Of a stretch of DNA of 64,000 bases, positions 20,389 through 30,192 are shown piece after piece; position 1 is the first letter of the stretch, and the number at the start of each line of letters is the position of its first letter. The stretch covers positions 800,548 through 864,547 of the forward strand of contig LNES01000003.1 of assembly GCA_001464115.1 (NCBI GenBank), given 5' to 3'. Origin of the DNA: Chlamydiae bacterium Ga0074140. GTDB taxonomy: Bacteria; Chlamydiota; Chlamydiia; Chlamydiales; Rhabdochlamydiaceae. Below the pieces are notes generated by a model, which did no database searches, was not told where the DNA came from, and saw only the letters and a list, made by a program, of their open reading frames with translations. The translations under genes and the position numbers were made by a program.

Positions 20389-21368
20389 AGAAGTTGCTCG
20401 AGGTCAAGAATCTCCACGTTTCTTTTGGTGTGCAGCAGAAGCAGGTTCACGCCGTAAGAAACATCTCCTTCTTTCTACGTGACGGGGAAAGACTCGGTAT
20501 CGTTGGAGAATCTGGATGCGGCAAAAGCGCCACTGCAAAAGCTCTTGTCAAACTCCTTCCATCCTACTCTTCTTCGCTTAAGGGCGAAGTCTGGTTTGAT
20601 GGGAAAGATCTCATGTCCTACGACGAAAAAATGATGCGCGGCGTTCGGGGAAAAGAGATCGGTATGATCTTTCAGGATCCAATGACCTCCCTAAATCCCA
20701 CAATGCGCGTAGGAGCGCAGATCGCTGAAGGATATAAACGTCACAACCCAAGCGCCTCCAATGAGAAAGCCGAGCAAAACGCCTGTGAGATGCTCGAACT
20801 TGTGGGAATTGCGCAATCCTATGAGGTCGCAAGATCTTATCCTCACACCCTAAGCGGTGGGATGAGACAGCGCGCCATGATTGCGCTTGCGCTCATCTGT
20901 AAACCCAAGCTTCTTCTTGCCGACGAGCCCACAACCTCTCTTGATGTAACAATCCAAGCACAGATCTTGGAACTCATGCAAACTGTTCAAAAGAAAACGG
21001 CCACCAGCATTATCCTCATCACGCACGATCTCAGCGTTGTTGCTGGCTTCTGTGATCGAGTCCTCGTCATGTACGCAGGGCAAATAGTAGAGGATGCTCC
21101 CGTCGACAAGCTCTTCGAACAACCCGAGCACCCTTATACTCAAAGACTACTCCAGTCCCTGCCCCGCCTGAACATGACTAAAGATCACCCCTTGATTCCC
21201 ATTGAAGGTAGGCCTCCAGATCTCCTTTCCGTCTCACCTGGCTGTCCCTTCTGGACTCGCTGTACAGGTGCCATGCACATCTGCCGCTTAAAAAATCCCC
21301 CCAGTTTTTCTGTTGGAGAGGATCATCAAAGCTTTTGCTGGAAACACGCAGCCGAGGTGGAGAGATGA
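20385..21368 (+). CDS. oppD: Oligopeptide ABC transporter ATP-binding protein
   Basis: Walker A GESGCGKSATAK; LSGGMRQRAMIALAL; C-term zinc-type oligopeptide ABC tail. Confidence 0.96.
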   Translation: MKKLLEVKNLHVSFGVQQKQVHAVRNISFFLRDGERLGIVGESGCGKSATAKALVKLLPSYSSSLKGEVWFDGKDLMSYDEKMMRGVRGKEIGMIFQDPMTSLNPTMRVGAQIAEGYKRHNPSASNEKAEQNACEMLELVGIAQSYEVARSYPHTLSGGMRQRAMIALALICKPKLLLADEPTTSLDVTIQAQILELMQTVQKKTATSIILITHDLSVVAGFCDRVLVMYAGQIVEDAPVDKLFEQPEHPYTQRLLQSLPRLNMTKDHPLIPIEGRPPDLLSVSPGCPFWTRCTGAMHICRLKNPPSFSVGEDHQSFCWKHAAEVER

Positions 21369-22339
21369 CAGAACCTCTCGTCGTCATCCGCAAGTTAAAA
21401 AAGCATTATAAAATTGAAAAACAGTTTCTCAAAGCTGTAGATGATGTCTCTTTTGAAATTTATCCCGGAGAGACACTCGGCCTCGTAGGTGAAAGCGGGT
21501 GCGGAAAATCCACTCTCGGACGCACGCTCCTCAAACTCGAAGAGGCTTGTTCCGGAGAGATCCTTTTTAACGGGATCGATATTCTGAAGTTATCGCAAAG
21601 AGAGTTTAAACCTCTACGCCGCAATATTCAGATGATCTTCCAAGACCCCTATGCATCGCTTAATCCTCGCATGACCACGCGAGATATCATCGCAGAGCCA
21701 TTAGATATCCATCGCCTGTTTAACCGCGAAGAGCGCCAAAAGAGAGTCGAAGAGCTCCTTCACCTTGTTGGTCTGAATACTAGCTACGCCGGGCGCTTTC
21801 CTCACGAGCTCAGTGGTGGACAGCGCCAACGCATCGGCATCGCAAGGGCTCTTGCCGTAAACCCCTCTTTCCTCGTCTGTGATGAGCCGATCTCAGCACT
21901 CGACGTCTCTGTTCAAGCACAGATCGTTACCCTCCTTAAAAAACTCCAAAACGATCTCGGCCTCACCTACCTCTTCATCGCTCACGACCTTGCGATGGTA
22001 AAATACCTCTCATCGCGCGTTGCCGTCATGTATCTCGGGAATCTCGTAGAGCTCGCCACCTCCGATGCTCTCTATGCCACTCCATTGCATCCCTACACAC
22101 AAGCACTCCTCTCCGCCATCCCCATTCCCGATCCCAAAATCGAAAAAAACCGCAGCCGCATCGTTCTCCAAGGCGAAGTCCCCAGCGCCCTCAACCCTCC
22201 CCCCGGTTGCGTCTTCTCTACCCGCTGCCCCTACGCAAAGGAGATCTGCCATCGTATAAAGCCCGCTTGGAAGGAGATCGAAGGCGAGAAGGGCCATTTT
22301 GTAGCCTGCCATCTGGTGAAAGGAAACGAAGAAAAGTAG
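21365..22339 (+). CDS. oppF: Oligopeptide ABC transporter ATP-binding protein
   Basis: GESGCGKSTLGRTLL; LSGGQRQRIGIARAL; ATGA overlap with oppD stop. Confidence 0.96.
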   Translation: MTEPLVVIRKLKKHYKIEKQFLKAVDDVSFEIYPGETLGLVGESGCGKSTLGRTLLKLEEACSGEILFNGIDILKLSQREFKPLRRNIQMIFQDPYASLNPRMTTRDIIAEPLDIHRLFNREERQKRVEELLHLVGLNTSYAGRFPHELSGGQRQRIGIARALAVNPSFLVCDEPISALDVSVQAQIVTLLKKLQNDLGLTYLFIAHDLAMVKYLSSRVAVMYLGNLVELATSDALYATPLHPYTQALLSAIPIPDPKIEKNRSRIVLQGEVPSALNPPPGCVFSTRCPYAKEICHRIKPAWKEIEGEKGHFVACHLVKGNEEK

Positions 22340-22374
22340 ATGATGAAAGCAGGCCTATGAAACTATCAATTTTT

Positions 22375-24252
22375 TTAATATTTGGAGAAGTAACAATCGG
22401 GCGCGTACTTCCGAAACCAGAGCTCGAGCACGACAAGCGACCAGAGTCTCGTTGCATGAAGACGGCGATGACTAGCTTCTTCTTTACGTAACCGTTCAAT
22501 GACGCCTTTACGGAAAATATTGCGACCCAGTAGCCCGCTAGACGATAGAGCATCGTCTACTATTGGCTTAAGATCTCCAGCCAACCATTCGCGCAAAGGC
22601 AACACAAACCCCTGTTTCGAGCGAAAGATGATCTCACGAGGAAGAAGGTTTTTTCTTTCTGCAAGACATTTCAGCAAGTATTTGCCAGTGCCGTCTTTCA
22701 ATTTAAAGCAAACGGGTAACCGAGCTGCAAATTCCACAAGGCGATGATCCAGATAGGGCACGCGCGCCTCTAAAGAATGAAACATAGACGCGCGATCCAT
22801 CTTTGTTAAAAGATCGTCGGCAAGCCAAAGGCTCGTATCTATGTGAAGCATACGATCGAGATATTCGTCTGAATCGCATGAGGAGTAATGTGATTCTGCC
22901 AGACATTCTAAGCCGTTGCCTTGAATCGCATGCAACTCGGCAGATAGCAGTGTCGAATGGGTTTCTCTATCAAAGAGATTTGGGATGGTTGTGTAGCGTC
23001 TTTCTAGCGGTCGCGCAGCAGCTTTAAGCAGGCGATTCTTACGGAGCTTTCCGGGAAGAAAGGGGTAAATCAAAGGAAGGGGGGAATACTTTCCTCCCCA
23101 TTTAGCGATGAGAGAAGCCTCCTTCAACCTCTTAGCATAGTTGCTATACCCAGCAAAAACTTCATCGGCTCCCTCACCAGAGAGGACTACTGTCACATGG
23201 CGGCGTGAGAGCTGAGAAAGGAGCAGCGTCGGGAGGGCCGCCTGATCCCCAAATGGCTCGTCGAAAGCTTCCACCAGATGATCTAAAGTGCTTACCACAT
23301 CTTGTGGGCGGGCAATGAGTGGGTAATACTCCGCCTCAAGAAAGGACGCCACCTTTGCGGCGTGTTCGTGCTCACTATGTATCGAGTTGTCAAACCCTAG
23401 ATGAAAAAGTTTAACTCTCTTCCCACTTTCCTGTTGCATCAAAGAGGCAATCACAGATGAGTCGATGCCACCACTTATAAAGGCGCCAAGAGGTACATCA
23501 GCAACAAGCATCGACGCTACCGAACGACGAAGCTCTTTTTCAAGCTGCTCTACAGCCTCCTCTTCACTGAAATCAAACTTCGGCAAATAAGCCGGTGTCC
23601 AATAACGCTTCTGTTCAAGCTGTCCATCTTTTAGACTGAGCAAATGCGCGGCTGGAAGCTTACGAATATGACGGTATATGCTAAACGGCGCAGGGATGTA
23701 TTGGCACTCAAGATAGAGGCCAAGAGCGTTCGGATCGATCTCGCGGGACAATGATGGGTGCGTAAGCAGCGCTTTAATCTCAGAAGCAAACAAAAGCCTC
23801 TGTCCATCCCATGCAGTATACAGTGGCTTGATTCCTAGGGGATCGCGAGCTAAGAGAAGAGTTTTTTCCTTATCATCCCAGAAAGCAAAAGCAAACATTC
23901 CCTCAAGTCGCGCCAAAGCTCCTTCCCCCCAAAGGATGAGGGCTTGCAGCAACACCTCAGTATCACCCTCTGTTTGAAAGACATGCCCAAGAAGCTCCAT
24001 CTCATGTCGCAGCTTTCGAAAATTATATATCTCCCCATTATAGGCGAGGGCGTAGCGGCGATCCGAACTTACCATTGGCTGTAGGCTAGCCGCCAGATCA
24101 ATGACCGCCAAACGACAATGCCCTAGAGCTGCAATCCCACTTTGGTAATAGCCAACGGCATCGGGGCCGCGGTGTTTAAGGGCCGCCGTCATCTTTTCGA
24201 GGACATCCCTTGTAGCAAAAGAAGGATCAACCCATCCGCTAAGGCCACACAT
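22375..24252 (-). CDS. asnB: Asparagine synthase (glutamine-hydrolysing)
   Basis: MCGLSGWVD N-terminal Cys; SGGIDSSVIASLM; start set at MCGL. Confidence 0.95.
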   Translation of the reverse strand: MCGLSGWVDPSFATRDVLEKMTAALKHRGPDAVGYYQSGIAALGHCRLAVIDLAASLQPMVSSDRRYALAYNGEIYNFRKLRHEMELLGHVFQTEGDTEVLLQALILWGEGALARLEGMFAFAFWDDKEKTLLLARDPLGIKPLYTAWDGQRLLFASEIKALLTHPSLSREIDPNALGLYLECQYIPAPFSIYRHIRKLPAAHLLSLKDGQLEQKRYWTPAYLPKFDFSEEEAVEQLEKELRRSVASMLVADVPLGAFISGGIDSSVIASLMQQESGKRVKLFHLGFDNSIHSEHEHAAKVASFLEAEYYPLIARPQDVVSTLDHLVEAFDEPFGDQAALPTLLLSQLSRRHVTVVLSGEGADEVFAGYSNYAKRLKEASLIAKWGGKYSPLPLIYPFLPGKLRKNRLLKAAARPLERRYTTIPNLFDRETHSTLLSAELHAIQGNGLECLAESHYSSCDSDEYLDRMLHIDTSLWLADDLLTKMDRASMFHSLEARVPYLDHRLVEFAARLPVCFKLKDGTGKYLLKCLAERKNLLPREIIFRSKQGFVLPLREWLAGDLKPIVDDALSSSGLLGRNIFRKGVIERLRKEEASHRRLHATRLWSLVVLELWFRKYAPDCYFSKY

Positions 24253-24423
24253 TATTAATCCGATTGTCAAAATGGAGACAAAATGCGCAAGCGAGGCAAA
24301 GCCAGATTGAAGCGGAGCGCTCCGATGGAGAAGGCCATGGTAAAACCATGGTCGACGATAGAGGATCAATCAGGCAAAGCCGCAGCAAGCAGGTTGCCTC
24401 CATTTTGACCGTCGGGTTAATAA
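24252..24423. repeat. Large imperfect palindrome filling the asnB upstream intergenic region
   Basis: TTATTAATCCGATTGTCAAAATGGAG (from 24252) versus reverse complement of CTCCATTTTGACCGTCGGGTTAATAA (to 24423): 23/26 match; nested GGCAAAGCC and CCATGGTAAAACCATGG. Confidence 0.85.
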
Positions 24424-25316
24424 AGGCTCCCCTGAGAAACCTTCACAATCTCCTCGCGAAGACATTCATCTAAAATTGTTGAGCGACATTCAAGCCACTG
24501 GTGAAGATTATCCGTGATGTGCGCAATTTCCATTTGATATTCCTCCAGGGACTTCCTCATCTCAGATTTTTTAAACCGGCCGACGTCGATTTGAACAGGG
24601 GTATCTCCAATACAACCAAAATTCGTATTTAGATCAGGATCATTGTCTGCTATACCTTTTTCATAACGCACTTTCAAAAGGAGTTGAACTAGCTTGGCAA
24701 GTGTAGCTTTTGCTGCGTCAATTTTCCCTTCAAGAATCATTTCCTCAATGGCGGGATATAGGGGCTTTGCGCATTTTTGCACAAGAAATTCGGTGGTATC
24801 TAAAGAAATTTGATGCGCAATATGCAACTTATCGACAACTGTCACACTCGTTTTGAGATCGTCCGTTTTGTTGAGGTGTAAAAATACAAGACCCGTTTCT
24901 TCTTTAAGCTCATCAAAGGCAATTCGATAACTCAAAAAATCACTTGTTAACTTAGATTCTCTTTTCAACGTCTCCTTTAAGCGCACTTCCTGCATAAAAT
25001 ACGGAAGCATACGCACCCAAAAAGGGGCCCTCATATGGCTCTGGCGAAAAAATTTAAGAACATATTTTCGATCCTCGCTTACAAAAACAAAACATTGATC
25101 CCCTTTTGCAAGGTAGGTAAATGGCTGCTTAAAAATCTGCAGAAGTTCCGTTTTTTCAACAGCTGTATGCGGAGTTTCCCATTCTGTATGGTAGGAAAGA
25201 TTCGAGGAAATCTTGAGAATTGTAAATCCATCTGTCTGCTTACGGCAAAACCACCCCGCTAGAGAAAAACAGACGCAAACGCAGATCACCTTAAATAAGG
25301 TTTTACAAATTCCCAT
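24417..25316 (-). CDS. Membrane-anchored protein with divergent kinase-like fold pattern
   Basis: Signal anchor; GDQCFVFVSEDRKYVLKFF, GIADNDPDLNTNFG, VQIDVGRF resemble G-loop/VAIK, catalytic loop and DFG. Confidence 0.6.
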   Translation of the reverse strand: MGICKTLFKVICVCVCFSLAGWFCRKQTDGFTILKISSNLSYHTEWETPHTAVEKTELLQIFKQPFTYLAKGDQCFVFVSEDRKYVLKFFRQSHMRAPFWVRMLPYFMQEVRLKETLKRESKLTSDFLSYRIAFDELKEETGLVFLHLNKTDDLKTSVTVVDKLHIAHQISLDTTEFLVQKCAKPLYPAIEEMILEGKIDAAKATLAKLVQLLLKVRYEKGIADNDPDLNTNFGCIGDTPVQIDVGRFKKSEMRKSLEEYQMEIAHITDNLHQWLECRSTILDECLREEIVKVSQGSLY

Positions 25317-25370
25317 AAAGCTCGGAGATTTTATCAGGCAAGCTTCATCGAAACAATAGATATCGGATAT

Positions 25371-25443
25371 CGTTCACTTCTTGCCTGTGCAGATCCAGAC
25401 TCGACATGGGTCTTCTTTTAAAATCCTTTCGTTGAGACAGGTC
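25371..25443. repeat. Truncated duplicate of the 3' end of the APC transporter gene
   Basis: ~65/72 nt match to 25936-26007, preserving LNERILKE-PCRVWICTGKK-stop in minus frame. Confidence 0.85.
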
Positions 25444-25472
25444 ACTCCCTACTTTGCTGGGTTCATCGTCCA

Positions 25473-25700
25473 TCATGAAGAGGCAAAAGCCAGAACAAGA
25501 CTCCGAAGAAAAAAAAGAAAAGCCCCTATAATTAGACAAAGTCCAAAAACCCTCTTTTTTGAAAGGTGCTTTCGGTTATTTAAAAATAGGCGAAGGCCTA
25601 GACAAACAAGAAAAGCTGTTATCAGAGCAACTCCAAAAATATTCAAATAGGCAAATAGTACATCGCTAATCGTTGCGTTTTTAAAAAAGAAGTTGTTCAT
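25473..25700 (-). CDS. Small hypothetical two-TM membrane protein
   Basis: 75-aa ORF, two hydrophobic segments. Confidence 0.45.
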   Translation of the reverse strand: MNNFFFKNATISDVLFAYLNIFGVALITAFLVCLGLRLFLNNRKHLSKKRVFGLCLIIGAFLFFLRSLVLAFASS

Positions 25701-25852
25701 TGAGCTCCTGAATTATTGTGATTAGTGCTTCCTTCATTTTTATAAAGGTTAAAAATTAAACGCAGGTTTATACAGCCGATTTTAGAATCAGGCAAGAAAA
25801 TTTTGCTGCAAGAAGCAGCATTGCTCTACTCTTTGAGTGCGAAGCGCTCTTT

Positions 25853-25918
25853 GGAGTGCGGCGCTTCGCGCCGCCTTACTCGAACAAATCCAGGGCGGTG
25901 CGGAGCCCCGCACTCCAA
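25853..25918. repeat. REP-like palindromic repeat, copy 1
   Basis: GGAGTGCGGCGCTTCGCGCCGCCTT...GGCGGTGCGGAGCCCCGCACTCC. Confidence 0.8.
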
Positions 25919-25938
25919 GGAGCTCGCTTTACGCTCGC

Positions 25939-27810
25939 TCATTTCTTGCCGGTGCAGATCCAGACTCGACATGGGACTTCTTTTAAAATCCTTTCGTTGA
26001 GACGGCCAAGGCTTCTTTTCTCATGCGCTTTTACGGCAGAGAGGACGATGAGATCGAACTTTTCTTTATTCACGAGTTCAAGAATTGCATCGAGTGTGGA
26101 ACGCGAGCGGATTACACGTATATCCACGGTGAGATCAAATTCGCGGACGATTGCCTCTGTGCGTTTGAGGAGTGCTTCAGCATGAGCCGTGCGCTGTATA
26201 AGTTCTGCATCAAGGGGCATTGAAGCTGGCACTTCAATCACATGGACAGCCGTGAGCTCCGCTTGATGAAGCCGGGCAAGTTCGCAAGCGACCTGTATGC
26301 TGTCGGTCTGTCCCTGACCACTTGTGGGGACGAGGATTCGTTTGACTGCTATGGGCTTGTAGTTAGGAAGATGGATTCTTTTGATCTCGAGTTGCCCCAT
26401 CGGAGCTAACTTCTTTTTGCGCCGATAATAAAAATACATGCCCACCCCGAGAACCATCCACGCAAATCCTGTATAGCGCCCCTCCGGCTTCGTAATGACA
26501 ACGAGAAACCAGACGCACATGGTGGCAAGACACCCGACAATTGCTGTGAGAGGTATCGAGTATTTTCCGATTGGGATGTTCAAAGGTGCGCGAAAAGGTC
26601 TCACGTGGTCGGGCTTTTTGATCCGCATCACGATAAGAGAGAGGTGCGCAAAGAAAAAGGCGAGCATCGCTCCAAAATTGTAGAGATCTGCAAGAAAGAT
26701 CATCCTCCCTCGACTTGCAAGAACGATCCCAATCGAAACAATCGCAAAGAATGTAAGTGCGACATACGGTGTCCTAAACCGCTTATGCAAGAGAAAAAAG
26801 AAGCGCGGTAGCTGGTAGTACTCCCCCATGTTGAATGAGAGCCGAGAAGCGCCGATAAGTCCAGCATTCGAAGCGGTAAAGAGAAGAAATGCGGCAAAAA
26901 TACCTACCCAAGCTCCCAGAAGCTGGCTGCCAAATGGAAGATGCGTGACAATCCCAGCAATGGGATCATTCACAAAAGTAGTGCCGAGCTCTTTCGGAGA
27001 GATCGCAGAAAGAGCTGTGATCGAGATCCCCAAATACATGGCAATAAGAACAACCATTGTGATGAGCACCGCTCTGGGCACAGTTTTTGCGGGAGTCTTT
27101 GCTTCAGCACTCAGCTGTGCAATCGATTCAATTCCCGTGTAGGCAACCATCGCCATCGCCGTTCCTTTCCAGAATTCTGGCCAAGAAGGAGAGAGTGGCT
27201 CTCCGGGAATATTGATCCGCAAATGTTTCAAGATATCGGGAAGATCAAGGAGCCAGGCAAGACCGATAAAGATGATGACCACCTGCGTTGCGATGGTAAC
27301 GGCGACGAGGACAAAACTCATGCGCGTCGACTGCCTCACCCCAAAAATATTGATAAAAAGAAGAAGCAGAATGAGCATAGTCGTCATTCCCAAGTGGGTA
27401 GCTCCATCTGCTTTAATCCCCGAAAAAAAGAACCCTAGGTATGGCGCAATCGCGAAAGCAGAAATGGCAATGGTTACGATGTAGTCGAATAGAAGCCCCC
27501 ACCCTGCGATGAAAGAGATGAGATCATTGAATACGTGGCGCGCAAAGCTTGCTGTTCCTCCCGATTCGTGAAACATCGAAGTGAGCTCTGCATAGGTAAG
27601 CGCAGTGCAGATAAAAACAAGCCCTGCAAGTGCTAAGGATATCGGCGTTGCACCGAGAGCGTAAAGGGCAGTGATCCCAAGAGCATAATAGATCGACGAA
27701 CCAAGATCGCCAAATCCAATTGCGAAAAGATCGCTCACGCCCAGAACCCTACGAAGACCCTTTCTCTGTATCTGCGTGATGCTCCGCACCTGGTCTAGAA
27801 TTCTTCTCAT
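25939..27810 (-). CDS. APC superfamily amino acid permease with C-terminal UspA-like domain
   Basis: FAIGFGDLGSSIYYALG, ~12 TM, C-term KRILVPTSGQGQTDSIQVACELARLHQAELTAVHV; start at MRRILDQ. Confidence 0.9.
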   Translation of the reverse strand: MRRILDQVRSITQIQRKGLRRVLGVSDLFAIGFGDLGSSIYYALGITALYALGATPISLALAGLVFICTALTYAELTSMFHESGGTASFARHVFNDLISFIAGWGLLFDYIVTIAISAFAIAPYLGFFFSGIKADGATHLGMTTMLILLLLFINIFGVRQSTRMSFVLVAVTIATQVVIIFIGLAWLLDLPDILKHLRINIPGEPLSPSWPEFWKGTAMAMVAYTGIESIAQLSAEAKTPAKTVPRAVLITMVVLIAMYLGISITALSAISPKELGTTFVNDPIAGIVTHLPFGSQLLGAWVGIFAAFLLFTASNAGLIGASRLSFNMGEYYQLPRFFFLLHKRFRTPYVALTFFAIVSIGIVLASRGRMIFLADLYNFGAMLAFFFAHLSLIVMRIKKPDHVRPFRAPLNIPIGKYSIPLTAIVGCLATMCVWFLVVITKPEGRYTGFAWMVLGVGMYFYYRRKKKLAPMGQLEIKRIHLPNYKPIAVKRILVPTSGQGQTDSIQVACELARLHQAELTAVHVIEVPASMPLDAELIQRTAHAEALLKRTEAIVREFDLTVDIRVIRSRSTLDAILELVNKEKFDLIVLSAVKAHEKRSLGRLNERILKEVPCRVWICTGKK

Positions 27811-28265
27811 TCCGCGCCCATCACTTGTTTGCAAATCTCTTCTGCCATGTCCATCACCTTTTCAAACATCTCTTTCCCGTCGAGATAAGGATCTTCGATC
27901 TCTTCCCCTTTGTATCGCTTACTAAAATCTGATGCAAGTCGAACCTTCGCGCGCGCCCTCAATGATGGAGCCATATTTTGCAACCTGCTTAAAACCTCTT
28001 GATCCACAGCCAAGATCAAATCAAAGATCTCAAAGTAGCGGAGATCAAAAAGCTTTGCATGGTGATCGATCAGATAGCCGCGCTTTTTTGCAGCTGTGCG
28101 CATGCGTTCGTCTGCTTGACATCCAAGAAAATTCGCGGTAAGACCGCAGCTATCGATCAGAAACTCTTTCTCGCGGCCTGCTTTTTTGACACAGGCCTCC
28201 AAAACAGTCTGAAGCGCAGGAGATCTGCAGATATTTCCCAAACAGACAAAGAGTATTTTTTTCAT
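27807..28265 (-). CDS. Low-molecular-weight protein-tyrosine phosphatase family protein
   Basis: ILFVCLGNICRSPA (CX5R) and IEDPYLDG motif. Confidence 0.95.
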   Translation of the reverse strand: MKKILFVCLGNICRSPALQTVLEACVKKAGREKEFLIDSCGLTANFLGCQADERMRTAAKKRGYLIDHHAKLFDLRYFEIFDLILAVDQEVLSRLQNMAPSLRARAKVRLASDFSKRYKGEEIEDPYLDGKEMFEKVMDMAEEICKQVMGAE

Positions 28266-28292
28266 GACAAGATCCTAACAAAAAGAAGAAAG

Positions 28293-28367
28293 GCGGGCAC
28301 GGACACGGGCACGAAAGAAAGAAGGATTTTCCTCCCTTTCATGCCCGTGCCCACGTGCGTGTCCGAT
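28293..28367. repeat. (GGGCAC)-armed inverted repeat element, copy 1
   Basis: CGGGCACGGACACGGGCACGAAAGAAAG...CTTTCATGCCCGTGCCCACGTGCGTGTCCG. Confidence 0.85.
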
Positions 28368-28393
28368 CCCTCTTTTCCTCTCTTCTATCTTCA

Positions 28394-30127
28394 TTATGAG
28401 ACGTCGGCAGCGCAACGAAACCCGTAGGTTCCATTCATGGTGCCAGGATTATTGCGGTGGCGATGCGAACAGCGAAGATCCTCTTTTAGACTCTTCCAGC
28501 AACCTCCGCGAAGTACGCGATAAACCCCTTGAGGAGGCCCTTTGGGGTTGTTCGGCTCTTGGACAGATTCATCGTAGTAGTGGTACCCATACCAGTCTTG
28601 GCACCACTCGTAGACATTCCCAGCGATATCGTAAAGGCCAAGTCCATTTGGAGGATAGCTCATCACAGTAGTGGTATCTGAACTGAAAAAATTCGCCTGC
28701 GACCGTTCGATATTATTTCCAGTGGGATACACAGCCTCATCTAAGGAACCGTAGGCAGCAATCTCCCATTCTGCTTCCGTAGGTAGTCTTTTTCCGACCC
28801 ATTTAGCATAAGCAAGCGCACCATACCATGTCACCCCGACAACTGGGTGCTTGGTATAGCCCGATTCGATATTGAGTTTGCCGCCACTTCGCTTGATGCG
28901 CGACTCTCTCAAACGAATGGTGTCGTTATTCTGCGCATCTTTTTCGCCACCCATCGCTTCAAGAAAGCGAACGAACTGCTCGTTAGTGACGGGGTGCACA
29001 TCGATCGCAAAACTGTCTAAAATAATCTCATGGCGCGGCATCTCATCACGTCCACCATTATTGCTTCCGCGGTAAAATGTCCCGCCTTTGATAACTACCA
29101 TCTCGGTCAGAATAGGATCGAGATTTTTTACCTCGGCAGGCTTCGGACGAAACTGTGCAACGGTATACTCTTTCTGGAAAATTGCTCCAGGATCCTCATC
29201 AAACTCCGGACGCTTCAACTCTTGCGGTTTGATTTTTGGCTTAAGCGGTTCCTCTTTTTTGGATTCCACGCTCTCTTTAGCTTCCGAGGCAAGCTCTTCC
29301 ATAATCGCGCGAAGAGAGGGAGGACGCTTTAAAGGATCTGGTTGCAAACACTGGATGATCAGCTGATCCCAAGGCAGTTTGTATTGGGGAGCAGCATGCG
29401 AAGGAAGCGGGAAAAAGCCCTCGGGGTAGTGGCGCATGATCAAAAAATAAACCAGAACTCCGAAAGAGTAGATATCCGCCCTCACCCCATCGACCGCATG
29501 AGAGCGCTTCTGTTCAGGTGCAAGAAAGACAAAATCTTGTAAAAAAGCAGAAGGCTCACTACCGCTAGCAGTGTCGCGTTCTTTGAGTCCTTGCATTAGC
29601 GCGTCACTAATTCTGCTCAGTAGCGTGCCAGGAGCAAATAGACGAGAAATACCCACATCTGCCAGAGAAACGATACTCTTTCCCGCCTCTTTGGAGATCA
29701 GCACATTGCTTAACTTGAGAGAGCCGTGAAACAGCTTATTTTCATGGAGATAATCGAGAGCAGATGCAGCCCCGCGGACAATCGCCAGCAGCTCCTCTTC
29801 TTTGAAAGCTTCCTTGTGAATCTCGAGAAAACGAGAGAGATTCAAAGCCCCTTCAGTCGCACTGCCAAGAAAATCGCTGACAAGAAAATACTTCCCTTCC
29901 GAAAAAGAGACATTGTGGATGCGAACGATGTGTGGATGGTCCAACTTCGTGAGTGCACCGATCAACTCTTCAAAGCGTTTCAAAAATCCTCGATCGGAGG
30001 CGAGATCTTCAGGAAGAACTTTTAATACGACAGGTTTTTTGAGAAAGCGATGCTCAGCGGCGTAGTGCGTTCCGAGAGGACCGCTTCCCATCTCCTTGAG
30101 AATCTGGTAATCGCCTAACACTTTCAT
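28394..30127 (-). CDS. pkn1: Pkn1-like protein: Ser/Thr kinase-like domain plus C-terminal FGE/SUMF1 domain
   Basis: Kinase lobe pattern, HGSLKLSN/ADVG; FGE domain GGTFYRGSNNGGRDEMPRHEIILDSFAIDVHPVTNEQFVRFLE ... VLRGGCWKS ... YGFRCA. Confidence 0.88.
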   Translation of the reverse strand: MKVLGDYQILKEMGSGPLGTHYAAEHRFLKKPVVLKVLPEDLASDRGFLKRFEELIGALTKLDHPHIVRIHNVSFSEGKYFLVSDFLGSATEGALNLSRFLEIHKEAFKEEELLAIVRGAASALDYLHENKLFHGSLKLSNVLISKEAGKSIVSLADVGISRLFAPGTLLSRISDALMQGLKERDTASGSEPSAFLQDFVFLAPEQKRSHAVDGVRADIYSFGVLVYFLIMRHYPEGFFPLPSHAAPQYKLPWDQLIIQCLQPDPLKRPPSLRAIMEELASEAKESVESKKEEPLKPKIKPQELKRPEFDEDPGAIFQKEYTVAQFRPKPAEVKNLDPILTEMVVIKGGTFYRGSNNGGRDEMPRHEIILDSFAIDVHPVTNEQFVRFLEAMGGEKDAQNNDTIRLRESRIKRSGGKLNIESGYTKHPVVGVTWYGALAYAKWVGKRLPTEAEWEIAAYGSLDEAVYPTGNNIERSQANFFSSDTTTVMSYPPNGLGLYDIAGNVYEWCQDWYGYHYYDESVQEPNNPKGPPQGVYRVLRGGCWKSLKEDLRCSHRHRNNPGTMNGTYGFRCAADVS

Positions 30128-30192
30128 AATTTTCGACTCTATCAGAAAGCCCCTGAAAAAATCAAAACGGGATATTCTTCAAACTTTTAAGA

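Noticed and set aside
26941-27438. 165-aa plus-strand ORF rich in Arg/Asp/His
   Set aside because: Antisense shadow of the APC permease TM-encoding codons
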